Assembly: GCA_900546485.1 (NCBI GenBank)
Contig: URDK01000090.1
Span: 1-10,201, forward strand
Origin: an uncultured Eubacteriales bacterium
Lineage (GTDB): Bacteria; Bacillota; Clostridia; Oscillospirales; Oscillospiraceae
Direction of reading: 5' to 3'
DNA length: 10,201 bases
Position numbers and translations under genes: made by a program. The notes beneath the pieces were generated by a model. That model searched no databases and was not told where the DNA came from. It saw only the letters and a list, made by a program, of their open reading frames with translations. Shown one piece after another: positions 1-7,024 of the stretch. Every line of letters starts with the position of its first letter. Position 1 is the stretch's first letter.

Positions 1-232
1 GCAGCTTGTTGAGCAGCGCCAGCGAGAACGAGGCTCCGTTCGGGAAAATGGCCTCCTCGACCACGTAGCCCGGCACGTGCGCGCCCTCGGCCCGGGTCAG
101 GGCAAAGGAGCCCCGCTCCGTTGAGATGACTGCGCCCAGTGTAAAACCCTCTATCTCACCAAAAAACACGCTGTCGAGCAGCGCCTGAAGCTCGGCTCCA
201 TCCCCGGACACGAGCGCGGCGGCGTTCAGCAT
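1..232 (-). CDS. PurN-like formyltransferase family protein, N-terminal part (runs off the window)
   Basis: The first 77 codons are visible, from ATG at 232-230; the rest lies left of base 1. The start reads MLNAAALVSGDGAELQALLD, followed by a strand ending AVIST, a helix with ALTRAEGAHVPGYVV, and EEAIFPNG. This matches the Rossmann-like N-terminus of phosphoribosylglycinamide formyltransferase (PurN, third step of purine synthesis), where an LVSGxGxNLQALxD loop binds GAR phosphate. The loop Asn of canonical PurN is Glu here, so catalysis on GAR is uncertain. The catalytic Asn-His-Asp region is outside the window. The start codon overlaps the stop of the upstream GT-CsaB gene by 7 nt (ATGCTGA), with AGGAG only 2 nt before the ATG, suggesting translational coupling. 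Other formyltransferases of the same fold cannot be excluded. Confidence 0.6.
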   Translation of the reverse strand, partial: MLNAAALVSGDGAELQALLDSVFFGEIEGFTLGAVISTERGSFALTRAEGAHVPGYVVEEAIFPNGASFSLALLNKL

Positions 233-2454
233 ATCTCCTGCACTTCCTTCCCCAGCAGCCTTGCGGCCGTTTCCATGCTGCGATGCTCAATGGCGCGCAG
301 CTTGCGCACATTTTCCTCGAGCGCGGCGGCGTCGCCCCGGCGGGCGGCGGCCTCATCTATCAGCCGGCAGAGCTCACCGGCTTCCAGCCCCTCCAGCGGG
401 ACGCAGCCGGCGTCCACGCAGCGGAGAAAGGCCGTGACCTTCGGGTCGTAGCTCACGCCCACCAGCGGCACGCCCTGGCCCGCCGCAAAGATGAGCCCGT
501 GCAGCCGCATCGACACAACGACCTGCATGCGCGACATCAGCCCTATCGCCAGCGCGGAGCTGAGCGGCCCGGGCAGCAACACGTGCGGCACGCCGCCGAG
601 CTTTTCCGCGACGCGGGAGGCGGCCTCGCCGTCGTCGAGGTGGTTTATGGGCAGAAACACCGCCGTAAGGCCGTATTTTTCCCAGGCGTGAGCCGCCGCG
701 GTGGCAAAAACTCCTGCCTTTTCGTCAAAGCCCGGCCAGAGACGCAGGGAAAAGCAGATGTATTTCCCGTCCGGGGCCGCTCCGGCGGCCTCGAGCGCCG
801 CGTCGACCTCCGTGTCCGGGGCGGCGGGCAGGGTCAGCGCCGGGTCCGAGGCCAGGATGATCTCTGGCTCCGTCACACCGAAGCGCGCGAGCTCCTCGAT
901 GCTGTCCGGCTCGCGGAGAGTTATGGCGTCGACGCAGGAGTTGAGCACCTTCCTCGTCTTGGCAACGCCGCCAGGGCGCTTAACGGGGCCGATGCCGCAG
1001 CCGTACATCATGACCTTGCAGCCGAGGCGCTTGGCCGCGCGCAGCGTGAAGAGGTAGTACCAGAGGCTCCGGCGGCTGGTGACGTCCTGAATGAGACTGC
1101 CGCCGCCGTTGATGTAGAGCGCCCTGCGCCGCATGACGGCGAGAAAACGCGGGAAATTGAAGGTGTGCACCGCCGTGAGCCCCAGCCGGGCAGAGGCGCC
1201 CGCGGGGTCGCGGGTCATGACCGTCACGGGCATGAGCGGGTCTATGGAGCGCAGCTCCGCTACGATGGCGTCGAGTATGGCCTCGTCGCCGGAGTTGCCC
1301 ATGCCGTAGGCGCCGCAGACCACAACGCCGCTGCGGCCGTGAGTCTCGCGGTCGAGTATCTCCTCGTAAACGGCCCGCTGCTCGCGGCAGGTGGCCTCTA
1401 CGGAAAATTCCCTCGCCGCGCGCTCGTGCACGGCGCTGCCCAGGCGGCGGCGGAGCTCCGCGTCTCCCGCAAGGGCGGAGAGCCGCTCGGCGAGCGTTTT
1501 CCAGTCGCCGGGGGTGAAGAGGTAGCCGGTCTTGCCGTCTTCGATGAGCCGCGGGATGCCGCCGACGGCGGAGGCCACGGTGGGCAGGGAATAGGACGCG
1601 CCCTCGGTGATGGCGTAGGGGAAGGTCTCCGAGAGGGAACTGAGCGTGTTTATGTCGAGCGCGGAGTAGAACTCCTCCATGTCGTCCAGCCAGCCCGCGA
1701 GGCAGACGGCGTCGCCCGCGCCGAGCTCCCGGGCCAGGGCCTCGAGCGCCGGACGCTCCGGGCCCTCGCCCGCGATGATGAGCCGCAGCTCCGGGTGAGA
1801 TTTTCTTGCCTCGGCAAAGCCGCGCACGAGCGTGGCGAGGTCCTTGACGGGGTCGAGTCTCGCCGCCGCGCCGACGACTATGCTGTCCGGATCGACCTTG
1901 GCGCCCACGCGCTCGCAGAACGCGGCACGGTCCAGCCGCTTGGGTTCACGCGAGAAGTCAAGGCCGTTATATATGGCGAAGGTCGTCTCCCGGGGAAAGC
2001 CGCGGGAGATGAGCAGGTCGCGCATCGCGTCCGAGACGCCGACGTGGTATTTGATGCGCCGGAGCGCGAGGACGTTGAGCACCCCGTAGGTCGCGGCTGC
2101 GGCGGGACGGCCCATGTAGTCGAGGCGGTAGTCGCTGTGCACCGTGCTGACCACGGGTCGGCCGCAGGTCGAGCGCAGTATCGCGCCGGCCAGGTTGGCC
2201 CTGGAGCCGTGCGTGTGCACGAGTTCGAAGCCCTCCTCGGCTATCATACGGCGCACCTGGCGGAGCGCGGAGAAGAATCCGCCCTCGCACACTCGCGTCT
2301 CGATGCCGAGCTCCGCGGCCTCGCGGGCAAAGGGCCCGTCCCGGAAGCAGACGAGCGTGATATCCATGCCGCGCGAGAGGTTTTTGAGCAGCGAGTGGAC
2401 GTGGGTCTTGGCTCCGCCCGTGTCGCCGCCGCTTATCAAATGTATAACTTTCAA
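226..2454 (-). CDS. csaB: Glycosyltransferase family 4 / polysaccharide pyruvyl transferase CsaB fusion
   Basis: This is a two-domain fusion; residues are numbered from the GTG at 2460 (744 aa). Residues 1-370 are a GT-B, family 4 glycosyltransferase: LISGGDTGGAKTHV (9-22), YNGLD (164-168), a GAAARLDPVKD loop (197-207), and the retaining-enzyme EX7E motif E278/E286. Residues 378-744 are CsaB: GAYGMGNSGDEAI (383-395), NGGGSLIQD (451-459), RLHG (652-655) and SYDPKVTAF (670-678). CsaB adds a pyruvyl ketal to secondary cell-wall polysaccharide, which SLH-domain proteins bind; the GT half probably builds the same glycan. There is no signal peptide, so it should act in the cytoplasm. I prefer the TTG start at 2454: AGGGGG lies 7 nt upstream of it, and the protein then begins MKVIHLISGG. 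The GTG at 2460 is only 1 nt from that site. Confidence 0.92.
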   Translation of the reverse strand: MKVIHLISGGDTGGAKTHVHSLLKNLSRGMDITLVCFRDGPFAREAAELGIETRVCEGGFFSALRQVRRMIAEEGFELVHTHGSRANLAGAILRSTCGRPVVSTVHSDYRLDYMGRPAAAATYGVLNVLALRRIKYHVGVSDAMRDLLISRGFPRETTFAIYNGLDFSREPKRLDRAAFCERVGAKVDPDSIVVGAAARLDPVKDLATLVRGFAEARKSHPELRLIIAGEGPERPALEALARELGAGDAVCLAGWLDDMEEFYSALDINTLSSLSETFPYAITEGASYSLPTVASAVGGIPRLIEDGKTGYLFTPGDWKTLAERLSALAGDAELRRRLGSAVHERAAREFSVEATCREQRAVYEEILDRETHGRSGVVVCGAYGMGNSGDEAILDAIVAELRSIDPLMPVTVMTRDPAGASARLGLTAVHTFNFPRFLAVMRRRALYINGGGSLIQDVTSRRSLWYYLFTLRAAKRLGCKVMMYGCGIGPVKRPGGVAKTRKVLNSCVDAITLREPDSIEELARFGVTEPEIILASDPALTLPAAPDTEVDAALEAAGAAPDGKYICFSLRLWPGFDEKAGVFATAAAHAWEKYGLTAVFLPINHLDDGEAASRVAEKLGGVPHVLLPGPLSSALAIGLMSRMQVVVSMRLHGLIFAAGQGVPLVGVSYDPKVTAFLRCVDAGCVPLEGLEAGELCRLIDEAAARRGDAAALEENVRKLRAIEHRSMETAARLLGKEVQEIC

Positions 2455-2461
2455 GGTCACG

Positions 2462-2467
2462 CCCCCT
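2462..2467 (-). promoter_or_regulatory. Ribosome binding site of the GT4-CsaB gene
   Basis: AGGGGG on the minus strand. Spacing is 7 nt to TTG at 2454 but only 1 nt to GTG at 2460, so this site argues for the TTG start. Confidence 0.6.
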
Positions 2468-2474
2468 GTTAATC

Positions 2475-2503
2475 TTGTTTCCGGCGCGAATTTATTGTAA
2501 TAT
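2475..2503 (+). promoter_or_regulatory. Weak candidate promoter for the phosphatase-GNAT operon
   Basis: TTGTTT (2475-2480), a 17-nt spacer and TAATAT (2498-2503). The match is 3/6 at -35 and 4/6 at -10 in an AT-rich stretch. It would give a leader of about 75 nt before ATG 2586. TATTAT at 2525-2530 is another possible -10 but has no good -35. This is tentative. Confidence 0.25.
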
Positions 2504-2525
2504 AAATGAGAAAAGCTATCGGCTT

Positions 2526-2554
2526 ATTATAGCTTAACCCAGACCTATGGTCAA
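2526..2554 (-). promoter_or_regulatory. Sigma-A type promoter for the GT4-CsaB / PurN-like unit
   Basis: Read on the minus strand: TTGACC (2554-2549), a spacer of exactly 17 nt, then TATAAT (2531-2526). That is 5/6 at -35 and 6/6 at -10. Transcription should begin near 2519, leaving a leader of about 65 nt before the TTG start at 2454. The -35 overlaps an ATG at 2547 on the plus strand, which makes that ATG an unlikely start for the divergent gene. Confidence 0.75.
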
Positions 2555-2585
2555 CCACAACACAGAAACGGAAGATGAAGCGCAA

Positions 2586-3731
2586 ATGACAAGCATCTAC
2601 CTCATACGCCACGCGGAGGCGGAGGGCAACCTCTTTCGCCGCGCCCAGGGACACTGGAACGGCAAGGTGACAGCCAGGGGCAAAAAGCAGATAGACGCTC
2701 TCGCGGAGCGGTTTAAGGACATCAAGATAGACGCCGTGTACTCCAGCGACCTCGACCGTACGGTGGAGACCGCCGGGGCGCTGTTGCGTGGACGGAACGT
2801 TCCCTTCAAGCGCACTCCGCTGCTGCGGGAGATAAACATGGGCGTCTGGGAGGGCCAGCCCTGGGGCAACATCACATACCGCTGGCCGGAGCAGATGTAC
2901 CTCTTCAACAACGAGCCCGAGCGCTGGCATGTTCCGGGCTGCGAGAGCTTTGAAGCCGTGCAGAGCCGGATGCGCGACTGTATGTACGAGCTGGCGGCGG
3001 AGCACGAGGGCGGCACCATTGCCGCCGTTTCCCACGGCATGGCCATCAAGATACTGCTCATGGGCATCCTCGGCATCCACAGCGGGGACGGACAGACCCT
3101 GATGCACGGGGACAACACCTCGGTCAGTCTGCTGCAGGTGGACAGTAAGGGGATGAAGGTTGTGTTCTACAACGACAACAGTCACCTCAGCGAGGAGCTC
3201 TCCACCTTCGCACAGCAGCGCTGGTGGCGTGACACGACGAAGGACGACCCCTCGAGCCTGCGCTTCGAGCCGCTTGACCCCCGCGACAAGGCCGACGCCG
3301 ATTTCTATGTACGCTGCTATGCCGACTCCTGGGCCGTGGCCCACGGCTCCTCCGCCGGCTTCACGCCCAGCGTCTACCTGACCAGCGCGCGCTCGCACTC
3401 GTCCAAGGACAAAAACTGTCTAATGAAGGTCATGAGCGGCGATACGCCCGCCGGAGTTCTGGAGCTCGACCCTCGGCGCGGGAAGGACGAAGGCTGCGGC
3501 TGGGTGAGCCTGCTGTACCTGTGCCCCGAATTCCGCGGCAAGGGCTACGGCGTGCAGCTCATCGGCTGCGCCGCGGCGTACTTCGCGGACAAGGGCCGCC
3601 GCGCCGTGCGGCTGCACGTTGCCGTTACCAATCAGCGCGCCATAGAGTTTTACAGGCACTACGGCTTCAGAGAGCTCGGTACAGAGAGCGGCGTGGCTTC
3701 CGACCAGCTGCTCATGGAGAGGGACAACTGA
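2586..3731 (+). CDS. Histidine phosphatase (phosphoglycerate mutase-like) fused to GNAT acetyltransferase
   Basis: From ATG 2586 the product is 381 aa. Residues 1 to about 205 are a histidine phosphatase: IYLIRHAE with catalytic H9, the SSDLDRT segment with R58, E82 in REINMGVWEG, and the second His H150 in SHGM. These four residues form the phosphate pocket and phosphohistidine site of the branch that includes phosphoglycerate mutases and alpha-ribazole phosphatase. Residues from about 225 to 381 are a GNAT N-acetyltransferase, with the acetyl-CoA loop RGKGYG (317-322) and the usual late segment NQRAIEFYRHYGF (349-361). The substrates of both halves are unknown; phosphatase is likelier than mutase. 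ATG 2586 gives a normal family N-terminus with weak GGAAG 11 nt upstream. An in-frame ATG at 2547 would add 13 polar residues but lacks a ribosome site and overlaps the divergent promoter. First gene of a four-gene operon. Confidence 0.9.
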   Translation: MTSIYLIRHAEAEGNLFRRAQGHWNGKVTARGKKQIDALAERFKDIKIDAVYSSDLDRTVETAGALLRGRNVPFKRTPLLREINMGVWEGQPWGNITYRWPEQMYLFNNEPERWHVPGCESFEAVQSRMRDCMYELAAEHEGGTIAAVSHGMAIKILLMGILGIHSGDGQTLMHGDNTSVSLLQVDSKGMKVVFYNDNSHLSEELSTFAQQRWWRDTTKDDPSSLRFEPLDPRDKADADFYVRCYADSWAVAHGSSAGFTPSVYLTSARSHSSKDKNCLMKVMSGDTPAGVLELDPRRGKDEGCGWVSLLYLCPEFRGKGYGVQLIGCAAAYFADKGRRAVRLHVAVTNQRAIEFYRHYGFRELGTESGVASDQLLMERDN

Positions 3732-4828
3732 TGCAGGCCATCATCCGCAAGCAGAAGCTGCCGGACACCGGGCGCATAATCGCCATATCGGACGTCCACG
3801 GCAACCTTCCCTACCTGCGCGGCCTGCTCGCCAAGCTCGTGCTCCGGGACGAGGACACACTGGTCTTCTGCGGCGACATCCTCGAGAAGGGGCGTTACAG
3901 CCTGGAGACGCTGCGGTACATCATGCGCCTTACGCAGGAACGGAGGGTCATGACCGTACTGGGCAACTGCGACTTCTGGCAGGACGCCATATACCGGCCC
4001 ACGCCCGGCTCGGACGAGTACTGCAAGCGCTATCTGCTTGCGGACAGCGCCGGCTGGGGCCCCGGCCTGCTGGCTCAGATGTGCCAGGAGGCCGGCTTTG
4101 TCATGGGGCGGGGCACGGACATGGCGGAGTTCCGCCGCGTCATAGGCGCCGCGTATGAGCCGGAGTTCCGCTTTCTCGAGAGCCTGCCCCACGTAATAGA
4201 TACCGAGCACTACGTCTTTGTCCACGGCGGCCTGCCAGAGGGCCGGCCCGAGGACTGGGACGGCTGGAAGTGCATGAAAAACGACGACTTCCTCGGCCAG
4301 GGCCGCTTCTTCGACAAGTGGGTCATCGTGGGGCACTGGCCGGTCATGCTCTACGGGAAGGACACCGTCTGCGCCAACCCCATAATCGAGCGGCAACGGA
4401 AGATAATAAGCATCGACGGCGGCTGTGTCCTCAAGGACGACGGCCAGCTCAACGCCCTCATAATCCCGCACAACGGCAGTGAGAACTTCGAAGTTGAGCA
4501 CTACGACCCTTTTCCTGTCCGCCGCGTCAAGAGCGCGCAGAAGGGCTCGGAAAAGAGCATATACATCCGCTGGGGCGACAACGTTGTCCGCATACTCGAG
4601 CGCGGGCGGGAATTTTCCCGCTGCGTCCACGTCCGCACGGGCTACGAGCTCGAAGTGCTCACGAAATATCTGTACGGCGAGAGCGGCGAGGTCCGCTGCA
4701 ACGACTGCACGGACTATGTGCTGCCGCTGGAGACCGGGGACGAGGTCTCCGTCGTGGAGACGACCTCGCGGGGCTACTTTGTAAAGCACAATGGTGTCAG
4801 CGGCTGGTACGGAGGTGAACTGCTGTGA
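3731..4828 (+). CDS. PPP-like metallophosphoesterase with C-terminal extension
   Basis: The product is 365 aa. Calcineurin-like metallophosphoesterase motifs appear in order: SDVHGN (20-25), GDILEKG (48-54), GNCD (78-81), VHGGL (164-168), GHWP (201-204) and IDGG (228-231). D21, H23, D49, N79, H165 and H202 are the expected two-metal ligands. The pattern resembles the bacterial PPP branch (ApaH, PrpA/PrpE and lambda phosphatase relatives), which hydrolyses phosphoproteins or dinucleoside polyphosphates; the substrate here is unknown. Residues from about 270 to 365 form an extra, strand-rich region ending in GYFVKHNGVSGWYGGELL, reminiscent of a bacterial SH3-like fold, with C323 and C326 as a CxxC pair. 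The ATG shares one base with the preceding stop (TGATG) and has GGAGAGGG about 7 nt upstream. The frame is open further upstream, but that part overlaps the GNAT domain. Confidence 0.9.
   Translation: MQAIIRKQKLPDTGRIIAISDVHGNLPYLRGLLAKLVLRDEDTLVFCGDILEKGRYSLETLRYIMRLTQERRVMTVLGNCDFWQDAIYRPTPGSDEYCKRYLLADSAGWGPGLLAQMCQEAGFVMGRGTDMAEFRRVIGAAYEPEFRFLESLPHVIDTEHYVFVHGGLPEGRPEDWDGWKCMKNDDFLGQGRFFDKWVIVGHWPVMLYGKDTVCANPIIERQRKIISIDGGCVLKDDGQLNALIIPHNGSENFEVEHYDPFPVRRVKSAQKGSEKSIYIRWGDNVVRILERGREFSRCVHVRTGYELEVLTKYLYGESGEVRCNDCTDYVLPLETGDEVSVVETTSRGYFVKHNGVSGWYGGELL
4811..4817 (+). promoter_or_regulatory. Ribosome binding site fixing the GTG start of the YgiQ-family gene
   Basis: GGAGGTG lies 7 nt before GTG at 4825, inside the end of the metallophosphoesterase gene. 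It supports a GTG start overlapping the upstream TGA (GTGA). Confidence 0.8.
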
Positions 4829-6645
4829 TAGACAAAGCCGATTTCCTGCCCGTGTCGCGCGAGGAAATGCACGAGCGCGGCTGGTGGTGGTACGACTTCC
4901 TCGTCGTGGGTGGGGACGCATACATAGACCACCCGAGCTTCGGCACGGCGGTCATCGCACGCGTGCTGGAGGCGGAGGGCTACCGCGTGGCGGTGCTCTG
5001 CCAGCCTGACTGGCACTCGGCAGACGCCTTCCGGGACATGGGCGCGCCGAGGCTGGGCGTCATGATAGGCGCGGGCAACCTCGATTCCATGGTCGCGCAC
5101 TACACGGCCTCGAAGCACAAGCGCCGCGAGGACTTCTACTCCCCCGGCAAGAAGATGGGCCTGCGCCCGGACAGGGCCGTCATCGTCTACGCAAACCGCG
5201 CGAGAGAGGCCTTCGGACCGGACATGCCCATCATAATCGGCTCGCTCGAGGCGAGCCTGCGCCGCTTTGCGCACTATGACTACTGGGAGGACAAGGTCCG
5301 CCGCAGCGTCATCTTCGACGCGAAGGCCGACCTGCTCACCTACGGCATGGGCGAGTACGCCACCATAGAGATAGCAAAGGCGCTCAAGAAGAAAAGGCCC
5401 GTCTCGGAGCTGCACGACATCCGCGGTACGGCCTATATCGCAAAGGAGGCGCCCGAGGACTCGCTGATGTTGCCCTCCTTCGAGGAGGTCAGCCGGAGCA
5501 AGCGGGCCTACGCCGAGGCCACGCGCATTGAGTACGCCGAGCACGACCCGGTGCGCGGGCGGCGCATGGCCCAGGCGCATGGGGACCGCTATCTCGTCGT
5601 GAACCCGCCGGCCATGCCGCTCTCCCGGGAGGAGCTGGACCGCGTGGCGGAGCTGCCCTACACGCGCGAGGTGCACCCGATGTACGAGGCCATGGGCGGA
5701 GTACCGGCCATAGAAGAGGTGCGCTTTTCGGTCATCCACAACCGCGGCTGCTTCGGCGGCTGCAACTTCTGCGCTCTGGCCTTCCACCAGGGCCGCATGG
5801 TGACGAGCCGCAGCCACGAGAGCGTGATTAAGGAAGTCACGGCGATGACGAAGCACCCGCTCTGGAAGGGCTATGTCTCCGATGTGGGCGGGCCGAGCGC
5901 GAACTTCCGCCATCCCTCCTGCGCCCAGCAGCTCAAAAACGGCATGTGTGCAAACCGCAGCTGCCTCGCGCCCACGCCCTGCAGGAATATCGACGCCGAC
6001 CACTCGGATTATCTGACGCTTCTGCGCAAGCTCCGGAACATTCCGGGTGTGAAAAAGGTCTTTGTACGCAGCGGGATAAGATACGACTACATGCTCTGTG
6101 ACAAGCGCGGCGATTTCTTCGCGGAGCTGGTGAAATACCACATCTCCGGCCAGCTGAAGGTCGCGCCGGAGCACTGCATAGACTCGGTGCTCGACTACAT
6201 GGGCAAGCCGCACATAGACGTGTACGAGCGCTTCATGGAGAAGTACCGCAGCCTGAATGCGCGGTATGACAAGGAGCAGTACGTCGTGCCCTACCTGATG
6301 AGCTCGCACCCGGGCAGCACGCTCGAGAGCGCGATATCGCTGGCGCTGTACCTGAAAAAGACGGGCCGACGCCCGGAGCAGGTGCAGGACTTCTACCCGA
6401 CGCCGGGCACGGTTTCGACCTGCATGTACTACACCGGGCTTGACCCGAGGACGATGGAGCCGGTGTATGTGGCGCGCTCGCCGGAGGAGAAGGCGATGCA
6501 GAGGGCGCTCTTGCAGTTCCAGAACCCGGCGAACCGGAGGCTGGTGCTGGAGGCGCTGCGCAAGGCCGGAAGGGAGGACCTCATCGGCTTCGGCAAAAAC
6601 TGCCTTGTCCCGCCCTACGACAGGAGGCGGAGGAAGAAACAATGA
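4825..6645 (+). CDS. YgiQ family radical SAM protein
   Basis: The product is 606 aa. The N-terminal domain includes VVGGDAYIDHPSFG (27-40), typical of YgiQ/UPF0313 proteins and likely a cobalamin-binding-like Rossmann fold. The radical SAM core starts at about residue 295 with NRGCFGGCNFCALAFHQGR (306-324). C309, C313 and C316 form the CX3CX2C site for the [4Fe-4S] cluster that cleaves S-adenosylmethionine. More Cys follow (C366, C375, C380, C386), possibly for a second metal site. The C-terminus has QDFYPTPGTVSTCMYYTG (521-538), the conserved DUF3362-type tail. The family is widespread in bacteria but its reaction is unknown. GTG start, with a strong GGAGGTG site 7 nt upstream. It overlaps the previous gene by 4 nt (GTGA) and the next by 4 nt (ATGA). 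At 606 aa it is somewhat shorter than E. coli YgiQ, with the recognised domains present. Confidence 0.95.
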   Translation: MIDKADFLPVSREEMHERGWWWYDFLVVGGDAYIDHPSFGTAVIARVLEAEGYRVAVLCQPDWHSADAFRDMGAPRLGVMIGAGNLDSMVAHYTASKHKRREDFYSPGKKMGLRPDRAVIVYANRAREAFGPDMPIIIGSLEASLRRFAHYDYWEDKVRRSVIFDAKADLLTYGMGEYATIEIAKALKKKRPVSELHDIRGTAYIAKEAPEDSLMLPSFEEVSRSKRAYAEATRIEYAEHDPVRGRRMAQAHGDRYLVVNPPAMPLSREELDRVAELPYTREVHPMYEAMGGVPAIEEVRFSVIHNRGCFGGCNFCALAFHQGRMVTSRSHESVIKEVTAMTKHPLWKGYVSDVGGPSANFRHPSCAQQLKNGMCANRSCLAPTPCRNIDADHSDYLTLLRKLRNIPGVKKVFVRSGIRYDYMLCDKRGDFFAELVKYHISGQLKVAPEHCIDSVLDYMGKPHIDVYERFMEKYRSLNARYDKEQYVVPYLMSSHPGSTLESAISLALYLKKTGRRPEQVQDFYPTPGTVSTCMYYTGLDPRTMEPVYVARSPEEKAMQRALLQFQNPANRRLVLEALRKAGREDLIGFGKNCLVPPYDRRRRKKQ

Positions 6646-6923
6646 CGTTTTTGCTCACGCTGCTGGGCGTGTATCTGCTGGTTATAAACTTAGACGGTTT
6701 GATCCTCATGCGCGTGGACAAGTCGCGCGCGAGGCGGGGCAGGCGCAGGATACCGGAGGCTACGCTGTTCCTGGTGGCCGCGCTCGGCGGCTCTGTGGGC
6801 GTGCTCATAGGCATGTACGCCTTCCGGCACAAGACTCAGCACGACAGTTTCACGATAGGAATCCCCTTGATATTGTTCTTCGAGGCCGTGCTTCTCGCCC
6901 TCGCCATCTATTTTGCAAGATAA
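6642..6923 (+). CDS. DUF1294 small membrane protein
   Basis: The product is 93 aa. It has an N-terminal hydrophobic segment (about 3-22), a basic cytoplasmic-type stretch (DKSRARRGRRRIPE, 26-39), a second hydrophobic segment (about 41-59), the family signature YAFRHKTQHDSF (59-70) and a third hydrophobic segment (about 72-92). RIPE, GGSVG and FRHKT identify DUF1294, a family of unknown function usually 80-100 aa, so this looks full length. ATG overlaps the YgiQ-family stop by 4 nt (ATGA), with GGAGG 8 nt upstream and a further AGGAGG just before that. Last gene of the four-gene operon; a structured intergenic region follows. Confidence 0.92.
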   Translation: MTFLLTLLGVYLLVINLDGLILMRVDKSRARRGRRRIPEATLFLVAALGGSVGVLIGMYAFRHKTQHDSFTIGIPLILFFEAVLLALAIYFAR

Positions 6924-6937
6924 GCCGTTCAACAAGC

Positions 6938-6962
6938 GGGAAACCCCTTGATAGGGTTTCCC
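6938..6962. terminator. GC-rich hairpin after the four-gene operon (possible terminator)
   Basis: A perfect 9-bp inverted repeat: GGGAAACCC (6938-6946) and GGGTTTCCC (6954-6962), with a 7-nt loop, 14 nt past the DUF1294 stop. No T-run follows on either strand, so it may instead protect the 3' end or be part of the larger stem-loop array. Confidence 0.4.
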
Positions 6963-7004
6963 CCTCGGACCCCCTTCCTGATCTCATTTGAGCACGAGGG
7001 GGTT

Positions 7005-7024
7005 CCGCGCTCTGCGGAGCGCGG
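7005..7024. repeat. Inverted repeat in the convergent intergenic region
   Basis: CCGCGCTC (7005-7012) pairs perfectly with GAGCGCGG (7017-7024) around a TGCG loop. An imperfect C5/G5 stem sits just left of it (about 6970-7002). These extend the stem-loop array left of the part shared with the second copy; whether they belong to the repeated element cannot be judged because copy 2 is cut by the window edge. Confidence 0.6.

Noticed and set aside
283..2472. 729-codon open frame on the plus strand opposite the GT4-CsaB gene
   Set aside because: It has no family motif, its composition is a mirror of the minus-strand gene (rich in His, Arg, Ala and Gly), and the opposite frame has clear GT4 and CsaB motifs. 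Long antisense frames are expected in GC-rich genes.
2575..2589. Four-codon micro-ORF (MKRK) ending over the start codon of the phosphatase-GNAT gene
   Set aside because: The candidate ribosome site GGAAG directly abuts its ATG with no spacing, and so short an open frame is expected by chance.
3521..3730. Upstream extension of the metallophosphoesterase reading frame
   Set aside because: These codons overlap the GNAT domain in another frame and encode an Arg-rich string; ATG 3731 has a proper ribosome site and gives a family-like N-terminus.
4774..6642. 622-codon open frame on the minus strand opposite the YgiQ-family gene
   Set aside because: Same shadow effect; the plus strand carries the radical SAM cysteines and matched ribosome sites.
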